A DNA stretch of 35,602 bases from an uncultured Clostridium sp. (GTDB taxonomy: Bacteria > Bacillota > Clostridia > TANB77 > CAG-508). Position numbers and translations under genes: made by a program. The DNA is taken from assembly GCA_900553405.1 (NCBI GenBank), contig USDF01000010.1, positions 1-35,602 of the forward strand. Reading direction: 5' to 3'. Below the pieces are notes generated by a model. That model searched no databases and was not told where the DNA came from. It saw nothing but the letters and a program-made list of their open reading frames with translations. Positions 16,368 through 23,334 of this stretch are shown here, in pieces; position 1 is the first letter of the stretch; every line of letters begins with the position of its first letter.

Positions 16368-17288
16368 TTATGCTTCTTTCTTGTTTTCTTTTTCAAATTT
16401 AGTTCTTAATTTTTTTATCTTATTTGCTTTTACTGTGTTTCCTTCTTTAAATCTATTTGTAATCATTTCTTTAATTAATATTTTCTTTAACGTTTCTTCA
16501 TTTACGTCTACTATTAAAGTTCCATCTTTTGCTACAGATATTTTTCCTGTTTCTTCAGAAATAACAATAGCTATGCTATCTGTTTCTTTTGAAATTCCAA
16601 TTGCAGCTCTATGTCTTGTTCCTAGTGCTTTAGCTATTTCTTTATCATTTGCAAGTGGTAGTATACATGCTGCCGCTACAATTTTATTATTGCTTATAAT
16701 AACAGCTCCATCATGAAGAGGTGTATTTGGTACAAATATATTTACCAATAATTGTGGAGAAATCTCACTGTTCATTTCTATTCCAGTTTCTGCAATATCT
16801 CCTATTTTTATATCTCTTTCTAGTACTATTAATCCACCTGTTTTGTGTGATGCAAGCTCTTCTGCTGCAATAACTATTTTATAAATATCTTCTTTGGATT
16901 TTGTAATTATATCTTTATCTATTCCAAAAAATTTAGTAAATTTATTTGTTCCTAATTGTTCCAATCCTCTTCTTAGTTCTGGCTGGAATATAACTATCAT
17001 TACTATTACTCCATATGTCATAATTGAAGTTAATATGTAATGTAATATATCTAAATGAATCCATCCACTTATTAAAGTAGCAACAATCAATAATGCTATT
17101 CCTTTTATTAACTGCCAAACTCTTGATTTCTTTGTCATTTTAATTAGTTTATATGCTAAAAATATTACAATAGTTAGATCTATTGCAAGTGAAATAAGCC
17201 TTAATGGATTCTCTTGTAAGTTTGTAATATATTCAACTACATTTACTTGCCAAAATGTATCTATAACGTTAAAAAAACTATCTTTCAT
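16368..17288 (-). CDS. cdaA: Diadenylate cyclase CdaA
   Basis: Membrane enzyme making cyclic di-AMP from two ATP, an essential messenger for potassium and osmotic balance in Firmicutes. The 306-residue protein has three N-terminal membrane helices (about 30-48, 60-77, 85-102), then the DAC domain with the DGA motif at 193-195 (LHDGAVII) and the RHR motif at 225-227 (GTRHRAAIG). All catalytic residues are present. The usual partner genes cdaR and glmM are not adjacent; here it sits between a 39-residue membrane peptide and truA. Confidence 0.95.
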   Translation of the reverse strand: MKDSFFNVIDTFWQVNVVEYITNLQENPLRLISLAIDLTIVIFLAYKLIKMTKKSRVWQLIKGIALLIVATLISGWIHLDILHYILTSIMTYGVIVMIVIFQPELRRGLEQLGTNKFTKFFGIDKDIITKSKEDIYKIVIAAEELASHKTGGLIVLERDIKIGDIAETGIEMNSEISPQLLVNIFVPNTPLHDGAVIISNNKIVAAACILPLANDKEIAKALGTRHRAAIGISKETDSIAIVISEETGKISVAKDGTLIVDVNEETLKKILIKEMITNRFKEGNTVKANKIKKLRTKFEKENKKEA

Positions 17289-17312
17289 TTATTTTCTTCC
17301 TTTTATTTATTT

Positions 17313-17432
17313 TTACATTGCTACTAAATAATATATTAATGTTCCGCCTATTCCTAATACCATTAAAGCTGCTAAAAATATAGCCATAACTTTTGTTGCT
17401 ATTTTTCCAATATCTCTTTGTTTTTTTGCCAT
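17313..17432 (-). CDS. 39-residue single-span membrane peptide upstream of cdaA
   Basis: The peptide begins MAKKQRDIGKIATKVMAIF: a basic N-terminus followed by one membrane helix (about 16-37). The start is supported by AAGGAGG 8 nt upstream and by a near-consensus promoter 34-62 nt upstream, so it is a real gene although very short. It resembles the DUF4044 group of tiny membrane proteins, a tentative match. It precedes cdaA by 24 nt and is probably its leader cistron; a modulating role for the cyclase is possible but unproven. Confidence 0.75.
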   Translation of the reverse strand: MAKKQRDIGKIATKVMAIFLAALMVLGIGGTLIYYLVAM

Positions 17433-17465
17433 AAGATGACCTCCTTATAAATATCACTATATTTA

Positions 17466-17494
17466 GTTATAACATAAACATATATTTTTTTCAA
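17466..17494 (-). promoter_or_regulatory. Promoter of the membrane peptide-cdaA-truA operon
   Basis: Minus strand TTGAAA (17489-17494), 17-bp spacer, TATAAC (17466-17471), preceded by an extended TG. Spacing and sequence are close to consensus, and it lies just upstream of the peptide gene. Confidence 0.65.
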
Positions 17495-17521
17495 CAATTT
17501 TTGCATATAAAAAAACAGAAA

Positions 17522-17550
17522 AAAACTAGAAATTTTTTCTTTCTAGTTTT
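17522..17550 (-). terminator. Rho-independent terminator after tRNA-Glu
   Basis: The minus strand forms an 11-bp perfect stem (arms at 17540-17550 and 17522-17532) with a 7-nt A-rich loop, followed by a T-rich tract, 8 nt after the tRNA's CCA end. Confidence 0.8.
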
Positions 17551-17557
17551 AATAATT

Positions 17558-17632
17558 TGGTGACCCCTACGGGAATCGAACCCATGATTCAGCCTTGAGA
17601 GGGCTGCGTCTTAACCGCTTGACCAAGGGGCC
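17558..17632 (-). tRNA. tRNA-Glu (anticodon CUC)
   Basis: Full cloverleaf on the minus strand: acceptor GGCCCCT pairs with AGGGGTC, the anticodon stem CAGCC/GGCTG encloses the loop CTCTCAA, giving anticodon CUC for GAG codons. The T arm holds GGTTCGATTCC and the CCA end is encoded. The body is very close to Firmicute tRNA-Glu(UUC). It has its own promoter and terminator. Confidence 0.93.
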
Positions 17633-17650
17633 TTTTCTTAATGCTTATTT

Positions 17651-17679
17651 ATAATAACATTTTTTTTAACTGGTGTCAA
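17651..17679 (-). promoter_or_regulatory. Strong promoter of tRNA-Glu
   Basis: Minus strand perfect TTGACA (17674-17679), 17-bp spacer, TATTAT (17651-17656) with an extended TG. The -10 ends 18 nt before the mature tRNA 5' end. The -35 box falls inside the arm of repeat copy C. Confidence 0.75.
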
Positions 17680-17724
17680 TAGGGACGCTCCTTAGTTACA
17701 TTCTTATTGTCACTAATGACACCA
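17671..17724. repeat. Inverted-repeat element, copy C
   Basis: Arms TGGTGTCAATAG (17671-17682) and CTAATGACACCA (17713-17724) pair in 11 of 12 positions and enclose AGGGACG plus a nested TGTCA/TGACA. It shares only the GGGAC core with copies A and B. It lies between mrnC and the tRNA and overlaps the tRNA promoter. Confidence 0.5.
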
Positions 17725-17760
17725 TTCTTTTAGAATTTATTATTTTTGTCTATAGCAAAA

Positions 17761-18165
17761 TTAATTTGTTTCAAAAGTTTTTTCTAGAATTTCATTTAAT
17801 CTTTCATCCTGTTTTGTTAAATATAAGTATCCTATTAATGCTTCAAATGCAGTTGAATGACTATACTCATCTAAATTAGCATTTTTAGGTAGATGATGAT
17901 TTTGAGCATTTCTACCTCTTCTTACTATGTCCTTTTCTTCTTCAGTTAAGATTTCCGTAATATTTTTTAATATTTTTGCCTGTGCTTGTGCTTTAACATA
18001 TTTAATTGCTTCTACATGTAATTTATGTGGATTTAATTTAGTATTATTTACTAGATTTGTTCTAATATATAATTCATATACAGCATCTCCAATATATGCC
18101 CAAACTAATGGAGGCATCAATTTTACTTCTTCTATATCTTTTTTTCTTTCTATTAATTCTTCCAT
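17761..18165 (-). CDS. mrnC: Mini-ribonuclease III
   Basis: RNase III-like nuclease lacking the double-stranded RNA-binding domain; in Bacillus it matures 23S rRNA ends. The 134-residue protein has the usual length, with catalytic D27 in WAYIGDAVYELYIR and the second acidic cluster in STAFEALIGYLYL. The motif RRGRNAQNHHLPKNA is typical of MrnC. It follows rbgA by 13 nt, with AAGGAAG in the gap. Both gene products act in large-subunit ribosome maturation, so joint expression is sensible. Confidence 0.94.
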   Translation of the reverse strand: MEELIERKKDIEEVKLMPPLVWAYIGDAVYELYIRTNLVNNTKLNPHKLHVEAIKYVKAQAQAKILKNITEILTEEEKDIVRRGRNAQNHHLPKNANLDEYSHSTAFEALIGYLYLTKQDERLNEILEKTFETN

Positions 18166-18178
18166 TTATTCTTCCTTC

Positions 18179-19096
18179 TTATTTTGCTATTTCTAGAGTA
18201 ATTTTTCCTAGTTTTCCTGTTCTAAAATCATCTATTAGAATATTTGAAATTTTTTCTTCGTCTATTCTACCACCAGAAACTATAGCTCCTCTTTTTTTAC
18301 CAATCTCATATAATATTTCTAATATATTTTCATTTTCCATTTGATCTTCATTTGATAATTTCTCTTCTATTATTTCATTTGAAATTCCATATCTGTTTAT
18401 TATTGATTCTCTTTTGTTTTCTAATAAATATTTTAACAAGAAATATGCTATTTCTGTTTTCTCTAAATTGTCGTCTTTTATTGTTCCCGTAAAAGCTAAG
18501 TGAAATGCAACTTCTTGAGGTTCTAATTTTGGCCATAAGATTCCCGGTGTATCTAATAATTCTATATTTTCTTTTACTCTAACCCATTGTTTTTGTCTTG
18601 TAACACCCGGCCTATTTCCTACTGCCGTAGATGATTTTTTTGTTATACGATTTATAAAAGAAGATTTTCCTACATTAGGTATCCCTACTATCATAACTCT
18701 TATTGATCTTCCTACTCTTCCTTTATTTGAAAAAGTTTCTTTATCATCTTGCATTATTTTTTCTATTTGCCTTATCGTTTCTGGCACACCTTTTCCAGAG
18801 TTTGAATCTGTTAGTATTGCTACTATTCCTTGTTTTTTGTAGTATTCTACCCATTTTTCGTTTTGCTTTTCTTCTGCTAAATCTGCCTTATTTAATATTA
18901 TAATTTTTTTCTTGTTTTTTGTCCATTGTGCTATATCTGGGTTTTGACTAGATAGTGGTATTCTAGCATCTAATATCTCTATTACTACATCTATTAATTT
19001 TAAATCTTCTTGTATTTGTTTTTTTGTTTTTGCCATGTGTCCTGGGTACCAGTTAAGGTTGATTTTGTGATAACTATTATCTTGTTCTTTCTCCAT
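18179..19096 (-). CDS. rbgA: Ribosome biogenesis GTPase RbgA (YlqF)
   Basis: Circularly permuted GTPase needed for late 50S subunit assembly. The 305-residue protein shows the permuted order: WYPGHMAK start, G4 NKAD (69-72), G1 GIPNVGKS (138-145), G2 PGVT (163-166), G3 DTPG (182-185), and a C-terminal helical RNA-binding domain. The start is supported by AAGGAGTG, which sits directly after the stop codon of the recombinase gene 14 nt upstream. If the island upstream is inserted, rbgA now depends on read-through from it or on a promoter inside it. Confidence 0.95.
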   Translation of the reverse strand: MEKEQDNSYHKINLNWYPGHMAKTKKQIQEDLKLIDVVIEILDARIPLSSQNPDIAQWTKNKKKIIILNKADLAEEKQNEKWVEYYKKQGIVAILTDSNSGKGVPETIRQIEKIMQDDKETFSNKGRVGRSIRVMIVGIPNVGKSSFINRITKKSSTAVGNRPGVTRQKQWVRVKENIELLDTPGILWPKLEPQEVAFHLAFTGTIKDDNLEKTEIAYFLLKYLLENKRESIINRYGISNEIIEEKLSNEDQMENENILEILYEIGKKRGAIVSGGRIDEEKISNILIDDFRTGKLGKITLEIAK

Positions 19097-19110
19097 CTAT
19101 ATTCACTCCT

Positions 19111-20328
19111 TCACTTTAATTTAACATTTACTTCTCCATCTTGAGATATAATGATACTATTTATATTTTTTAATAAAATGTCTCTTGTTAAAGTATCAAT
19201 TTTATTTCTTTTAATTTTCTTATTTAACTCTTCTAATACTATTTCAACTAATTTATCTTTTCTAATAGAATGGCTTGTACATGCACCATTTCTTACATAT
19301 GATGTACAATGATAATATTCATAGTTCTTTACTTTTCTTACTGTAAATGAGCTTCCACAATCTGCACACTTCAAAAAGTTATAAAATAAATCTTTTTCTT
19401 TATTGCTTCTTGCAGATTTATTTTTATTTAATATTTCTTGTACTTCATCAAACTCTTCTTTTGATATAATTGGCTCATGATTATTTTCAACTATTATCCA
19501 TTCATCTTTATTGGTTGTAATTAATTTATGAGTACGATAACTTTCTACCTTCTTCTTCCATTGAATTAAATCTCCTGTGTAAACTCTATTTTGAAGTATT
19601 ACATTAATCATTTTTACATTCCACTTTTTGTCTACTTCTATATTGTTATTTTTTATTTTATATGAAGCAGGTGTTAAAACATTGTTACTATTTAATTCAT
19701 TAGCTATCTCACTTGCTGTTTTCCCTTCTATTATATCATTAAAAATTTTAATAACATTCTTCGATGCTTCTTCATCTATTATTAATTTATGTTTATCTTT
19801 TGGATTTTTTAAATATCCATATGTAGCAGAAGTTCCAATAAACTCTCCATTTAATCTTTTAGTTAGCAATGCACTTTTTACTTTTTTAGATATGTCTTTT
19901 GCATAAGCATCGTTTAATAAATTCTTAAATGGAACAATAAGGTTGTCCATTGAATCTGGATTTTCAAAACTGTCTATATTTTCTATTACTGATATAAATC
20001 TAATATTTAAAGAAGGAAATATATTTTCAAAATACATATCCGCTTCAATATGACTTCTTGCAAATCTAGATAAATCTTTTACAATTATGCAATTAATCTT
20101 TTTATTTTTCATATCTTGTAATAGTTTTTCAAATCCTGGTCTGTTGAAATTAGTGCCACTATATCCATCATCAATATAGTATTCTATTAATTCTAAATCT
20201 TCTTTACCATTAATATATTGTTCAATTAATTCTCTTTGATTAACTATACTATTTGATTCCATATTTTCATTATCTTCTTTTGATAATCTTAAATATCCTG
20301 CTACATTCCAATTTGATATTTTAATCAC
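19111..20328 (-). CDS. Serine recombinase (large serine recombinase type, short form)
   Basis: Site-specific DNA recombinase. The 405-residue protein has a resolvase catalytic domain with nucleophile S16 in GYLRLSKED and the helper motif KDLSRFAR (84-91), a recombinase domain (about 165-280), and a zinc ribbon with C321, C324, C341 and C350. After it only about 55 residues remain, shorter than integrases of 450-550 residues that carry a coiled coil, so directionality control may differ. The start is uncertain: the GTG at 20328 overlaps its own AAGGAG, while codon 4 (ATA) has ideal spacing. The ORF starts 6 nt after the protease stop and ends 14 nt before rbgA. Confidence 0.88.
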   Translation of the reverse strand: MIKISNWNVAGYLRLSKEDNENMESNSIVNQRELIEQYINGKEDLELIEYYIDDGYSGTNFNRPGFEKLLQDMKNKKINCIIVKDLSRFARSHIEADMYFENIFPSLNIRFISVIENIDSFENPDSMDNLIVPFKNLLNDAYAKDISKKVKSALLTKRLNGEFIGTSATYGYLKNPKDKHKLIIDEEASKNVIKIFNDIIEGKTASEIANELNSNNVLTPASYKIKNNNIEVDKKWNVKMINVILQNRVYTGDLIQWKKKVESYRTHKLITTNKDEWIIVENNHEPIISKEEFDEVQEILNKNKSARSNKEKDLFYNFLKCADCGSSFTVRKVKNYEYYHCTSYVRNGACTSHSIRKDKLVEIVLEELNKKIKRNKIDTLTRDILLKNINSIIISQDGEVNVKLK

Positions 20329-20334
20329 TCCTTT

Positions 20335-21150
20335 TTAACTCATATTTTTCATAAATCCTTCAAGTTCTTTAATTCTAACTGCTTTAACTACAACTCCTAA
20401 ATTATTTGGTATTTGAATAATAGCTTTTGGATTAGTTGGAATATTTTCAAACACAACACTTCCTGTACTAGTATGTTGTGGTCCACCATATAATAAGCCT
20501 AATAGTTTACATCTAGAGCCAAAAAAAGTAGCATTGCCTTGTGTATATGAAGATTCATTACAAAAGAAAATTGGCGATCCACTAGATCCTGGGAAACAAG
20601 CCATATCAATTAAAAATTCTTTTTTCCCATTATAATCAAATTTTAAGTGTGTAGAAGTTATGCCTTTTCGAATTATTGGTTTATTATTATAAGAATCCTC
20701 AAGTCCGTTAGGATATCCAATCATAATAATATCTTCCATTGCAGAACAATCTTTAACTTCATCTTCGTTTATTATTAAATCTGTTCCAAGCTTTCCACGA
20801 TACAACCTGACTTTATATTCCTGACTATAACTATCTAGCGAAGCTATGGGTATTGCGCACAAGTCCACATCATTGTCAGGATGATTAATTATTTTAAATT
20901 CATCAAGAGTTATCGTAAATTTTTGTTGATCTAGCGGATTATTATTTTCATCTGCCCTACACACAGAAAAAATAATTTTTTTAGCATCTTTCACAACATG
21001 TTTGTTAGTAATAATTACAGGTTGGCATGTGCCTTTTTCCAAATTTTCATTAAAATTCATAAAAAAACCTGTACCAGTTACAATTTTCGTTTCATCAATG
21101 ATATTTATTATCTTTGTAGTACAATAAATCAATTGTTCTGATAGTTGCAT
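20335..21150 (-). CDS. Trypsin-like serine protease, cytoplasmic
   Basis: The 271-residue protein with chymotrypsin-fold signatures: H51 in ITNKHVV, D96 in NDVDLCAIP, and S190 in FPGSSGSPIF. The triad appears complete. There is no signal peptide or membrane helix, so it should act inside the cell, which is uncommon for this fold outside defence and stress systems. No PDZ domain is present, unlike DegP/HtrA. Its neighbours are a SWIM protein and a recombinase. Target and trigger are unknown; an abortive-infection or element-maintenance role is only a guess. Confidence 0.85.
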   Translation of the reverse strand: MQLSEQLIYCTTKIINIIDETKIVTGTGFFMNFNENLEKGTCQPVIITNKHVVKDAKKIIFSVCRADENNNPLDQQKFTITLDEFKIINHPDNDVDLCAIPIASLDSYSQEYKVRLYRGKLGTDLIINEDEVKDCSAMEDIIMIGYPNGLEDSYNNKPIIRKGITSTHLKFDYNGKKEFLIDMACFPGSSGSPIFFCNESSYTQGNATFFGSRCKLLGLLYGGPQHTSTGSVVFENIPTNPKAIIQIPNNLGVVVKAVRIKELEGFMKNMS

Positions 21151-21183
21151 TTTATATCACATCCTTTTTTTTATAATATCTTA

Positions 21184-21630
21184 TTAATACAAATTTCTTT
21201 TTACAAAATCATTATATATCCATTCAGGTCCGTAATCAAAAACTTGAATTAATTCTTCAATCAATTCTTGCTTTGACATTCTATTTAAGTATTTAATTGC
21301 TTTGTCATATTTCTCTTCTTGCTCTTTTTCATACTCTTCTTGTAATCGATTTTGTTCTTCTTCAAAACTAACTGCCTCATTTGGAAAAGCAGTAAAATAT
21401 GTTGCAACTATATGCTTACATATTATTCTTTTACCATTAGCTAAGGGACAATTACATGAAGATTTCCTAGGATGTTCAATATCCAAATGGACATTATAAT
21501 TATTGGTTCCTTTTACAATGCTTGAATACTCATTTTCATTTATTTTATTCAATTCAACAACCCTTTTTTCTTTATAATAATCTAAACATCTCCAACATGA
21601 ACTACCACTAGCTAAAGATATTATTCCCAT
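21184..21630 (-). CDS. SWIM zinc finger protein
   Basis: The 148-residue protein with a SWIM motif C59-x-C61-x9-C71-x-H73 (CNCPLANGKRIICKH) and an extra CxxC (CWRC, 12-15). A Glu-rich coiled coil (about 90-115) and a short acidic C-terminal domain follow. SWIM domains bind DNA or protein. The frame opens 8 codons earlier inside the KilA-N gene, but AAAGAGGAG sits at proper distance from the ATG at 21630 while the earlier ATG has AGGA only 2 nt away. With this start the gap after KilA-N is 4 nt, indicating translational coupling. Confidence 0.82.
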   Translation of the reverse strand: MGIISLASGSSCWRCLDYYKEKRVVELNKINENEYSSIVKGTNNYNVHLDIEHPRKSSCNCPLANGKRIICKHIVATYFTAFPNEAVSFEEEQNRLQEEYEKEQEEKYDKAIKYLNRMSKQELIEELIQVFDYGPEWIYNDFVKRNLY

Positions 21631-21634
21631 AACT

Positions 21635-22480
21635 TTACTCCTCTTTATTTCCATTTCCTAGCAATTTTATTTTTTCAGCATTATTAAGTATATTTAATTG
21701 ATACTTTGCAATTTCACTTAATATTTCAAATCTTTCCTCTTTACTTTTTCCTTCTTTAATTAATTCTGCATTATGTGATTCTAAATTAGATAATACTGTT
21801 AATTCATTTATTGTAGCATAATCTCTAATATTTGAATTTTTAGCTAAATCAGGATTAAGTTCTCTCCATTTCTTAGCCGTTGTGTTAAATATGACTACAT
21901 TTAAAATATCAGCTTCTTCAGCATATTTTAACCATTCTCTATTTTTATAAAAATCATTATCTGGCAATATGTAATTTTTAATTGCATCCGTATGTATTAA
22001 ATAATTGTTTTTCGTTAATATTCTTTTTACATCCCACTCCCTGTTTTGATTTTCAATTTCTTTTAACCTTTCAAATTCTTTTATTAAATACAGTTTAAAT
22101 ACCGGACTAATTGCAGAAGCAAATTCGAAAGCTATATCTTTATGTGCATAAGTTCCTCCATACTTTCCTCGTTTTGAATATATACCAATTGCATTTGTTT
22201 TTTCACACCATTCAGTAACACTTAATGTAAATGTATGAAGCCCTGCACTTTTTCTAAACCCGTCGAATTCGACGGAATTAAAATTTGGATTATAAATCGA
22301 CTCCCATGTCCCTAAAAATTCCAAAGTAATTCTATTTCTTAGCCAGTTTCTTATAATGTCATCAGCTTTCGATTTTCCCTCTTTGTATTTACCAAAATCA
22401 GAAATACAAATATAATCATTATCATCTATATTTGTAACATTTACTTTAATATTTTGAACTTCTATTATTTTATTTGACAT
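21635..22480 (-). CDS. KilA-N domain protein
   Basis: The 281-residue protein with an N-terminal KilA-N DNA-binding domain (about 15-145). Typical phrases are DDIIRNWLRNRITLEFLG, GLHTFTLSVTEWCEKTNA, and KYGGTYAHKDIAFEFASAISPVFKLYLIKEF. The C-terminal part (about 150-270) is helical and probably mediates dimerisation. KilA-N proteins are common on phages, plasmids and bacterial islands, where they act as regulators or antirepressor-like proteins. The start is supported by TTGGAGGTG. A perfect 16-bp palindrome lies inside the gene at 22260-22275. Confidence 0.9.
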   Translation of the reverse strand: MSNKIIEVQNIKVNVTNIDDNDYICISDFGKYKEGKSKADDIIRNWLRNRITLEFLGTWESIYNPNFNSVEFDGFRKSAGLHTFTLSVTEWCEKTNAIGIYSKRGKYGGTYAHKDIAFEFASAISPVFKLYLIKEFERLKEIENQNREWDVKRILTKNNYLIHTDAIKNYILPDNDFYKNREWLKYAEEADILNVVIFNTTAKKWRELNPDLAKNSNIRDYATINELTVLSNLESHNAELIKEGKSKEERFEILSEIAKYQLNILNNAEKIKLLGNGNKEE

Positions 22481-22539
22481 ATATTCACCTCCAATTTATC
22501 AAATTACGAAAGATAAAAATTTGAAAAAATGTTGTTTTT

Positions 22540-22668
22540 TCAATAGTTTCGGCTAGTGTTTAGATAATTCGTACTTTCCCAGTTGATGTTCATTTGATTT
22601 TGTATTTGTTCATTTTTTTCATTATTTTTCTTTTCTTGTCTTGCTTTTCTTTTTTGATACATATCCAT
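22540..22668 (-). CDS. 42-residue basic small protein
   Basis: Short ORF beginning MDMYQKRKARQEKK, highly charged, ending in a Trp-, Asn- and Tyr-containing segment (NINWESTNYLNTSRNY). AGGAAGTG precedes the ATG and a plausible promoter lies upstream. It occupies most of an otherwise empty 300-base stretch before the KilA-N gene (22481-22780), whose remainder I cannot assign. It could be a small DNA- or RNA-binding regulator; no known family is recognised. Confidence 0.55.
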   Translation of the reverse strand: MDMYQKRKARQEKKNNEKNEQIQNQMNINWESTNYLNTSRNY

Positions 22669-22686
22669 ATTTATCACTTCCTATCT

Positions 22687-22716
22687 TTTATACTTTTTAT
22701 TTTCTACCTCTTTCAA
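22687..22716 (-). promoter_or_regulatory. Candidate promoter of the accessory island
   Basis: Minus strand TTGAAA (22711-22716), 18 bp, TATAAA (22687-22692), ending 18 nt before the 42-residue ORF. A single promoter here could serve all five island genes and read into rbgA. Confidence 0.4.
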
Positions 22717-22780
22717 AATAATTTTATTATTATAATTAAAATTATCATTTTCTTCATACATTTTTTGCTTTCTTAATCAA

Positions 22781-23284
22781 TTAAACTATTAACGAATCAA
22801 CCTCTTCAGGTAACACTGCATTTATTCCAACCTTATTAAAATTAATAATATTTTCACTCATATCATCTACAAATAATATTTCATCTAAATTACAATCATT
22901 CAATTTTTTAATTATTTTAGTAGCATTAATTTTCAGTTCTTGAGTTCCAGCTGAAATTATTTCTATATCATTTCCATAATGCTTATGAACAAAATCTTCT
23001 TTTGCTTTTAAATGAAATGAAAATTTCATTCCAGAAACGCAATATATTTTAGTATCATTTTTTCTTAAAATATTAATCAGCTTAAGAATCGGTTCTGATA
23101 CACTACAAATTTCAATTTTTTCATAAAAATTTTCTGGATTTAAATATGCATTCAAATAGTAGCTAAATAATTTATCTTCACTTTGATTACGCTTTTCTTT
23201 ATACTTCTTATCTTTGTGAATAGCAAGTGTCTCATCGAAATCAAAAATTGCTACTTTTATATTATTTAAATTTATTTTATTCAT
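22781..23284 (-). CDS. HAD-superfamily hydrolase
   Basis: The 167-residue cytoplasmic phosphatase-like protein. Motif I is DFDETLA with D15, D17 and T19; motif II is in IYCVSGM; motif IV is FVDDMSENI. A lysine for motif III probably lies in the NATKIIKKL region. The cap is a short insertion (about 25-65). The substrate cannot be inferred. It stands between the recombinase island and the tagA/hpt pair, 50 nt after the glycosyltransferase gene, and may belong to either unit. AAGGAAAAGG precedes the start. Confidence 0.85.
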   Translation of the reverse strand: MNKINLNNIKVAIFDFDETLAIHKDKKYKEKRNQSEDKLFSYYLNAYLNPENFYEKIEICSVSEPILKLINILRKNDTKIYCVSGMKFSFHLKAKEDFVHKHYGNDIEIISAGTQELKINATKIIKKLNDCNLDEILFVDDMSENIINFNKVGINAVLPEEVDSLIV

Positions 23285-23334
23285 TTTTATTTTTCCTTTT
23301 CCTTTTAATGAGTTTCTTCTTTAATTAATATTAT

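Larger units (their letters stand above)
19111..22668 (-). mobile_element. Recombinase-linked accessory island
   Basis: Five minus-strand genes between housekeeping rbgA and the HAD/tagA/hpt block: 42-residue ORF, KilA-N protein, SWIM protein, trypsin-like protease and a large-serine-recombinase relative. Gaps inside are short, and SWIM starts 4 nt after KilA-N. The mix is typical of integrated elements. Ends are set only by gene limits; no attachment-site repeats can be identified, since serine recombinase cores are 2 bp. Confidence 0.5.

Noticed and set aside
19097..23334. Direct repeats that might mark attachment sites of the recombinase island
   Set aside because: Only A/T-rich matches of a few bases were seen, too weak to call; serine recombinase cores are 2 bp and need comparison with an empty site.
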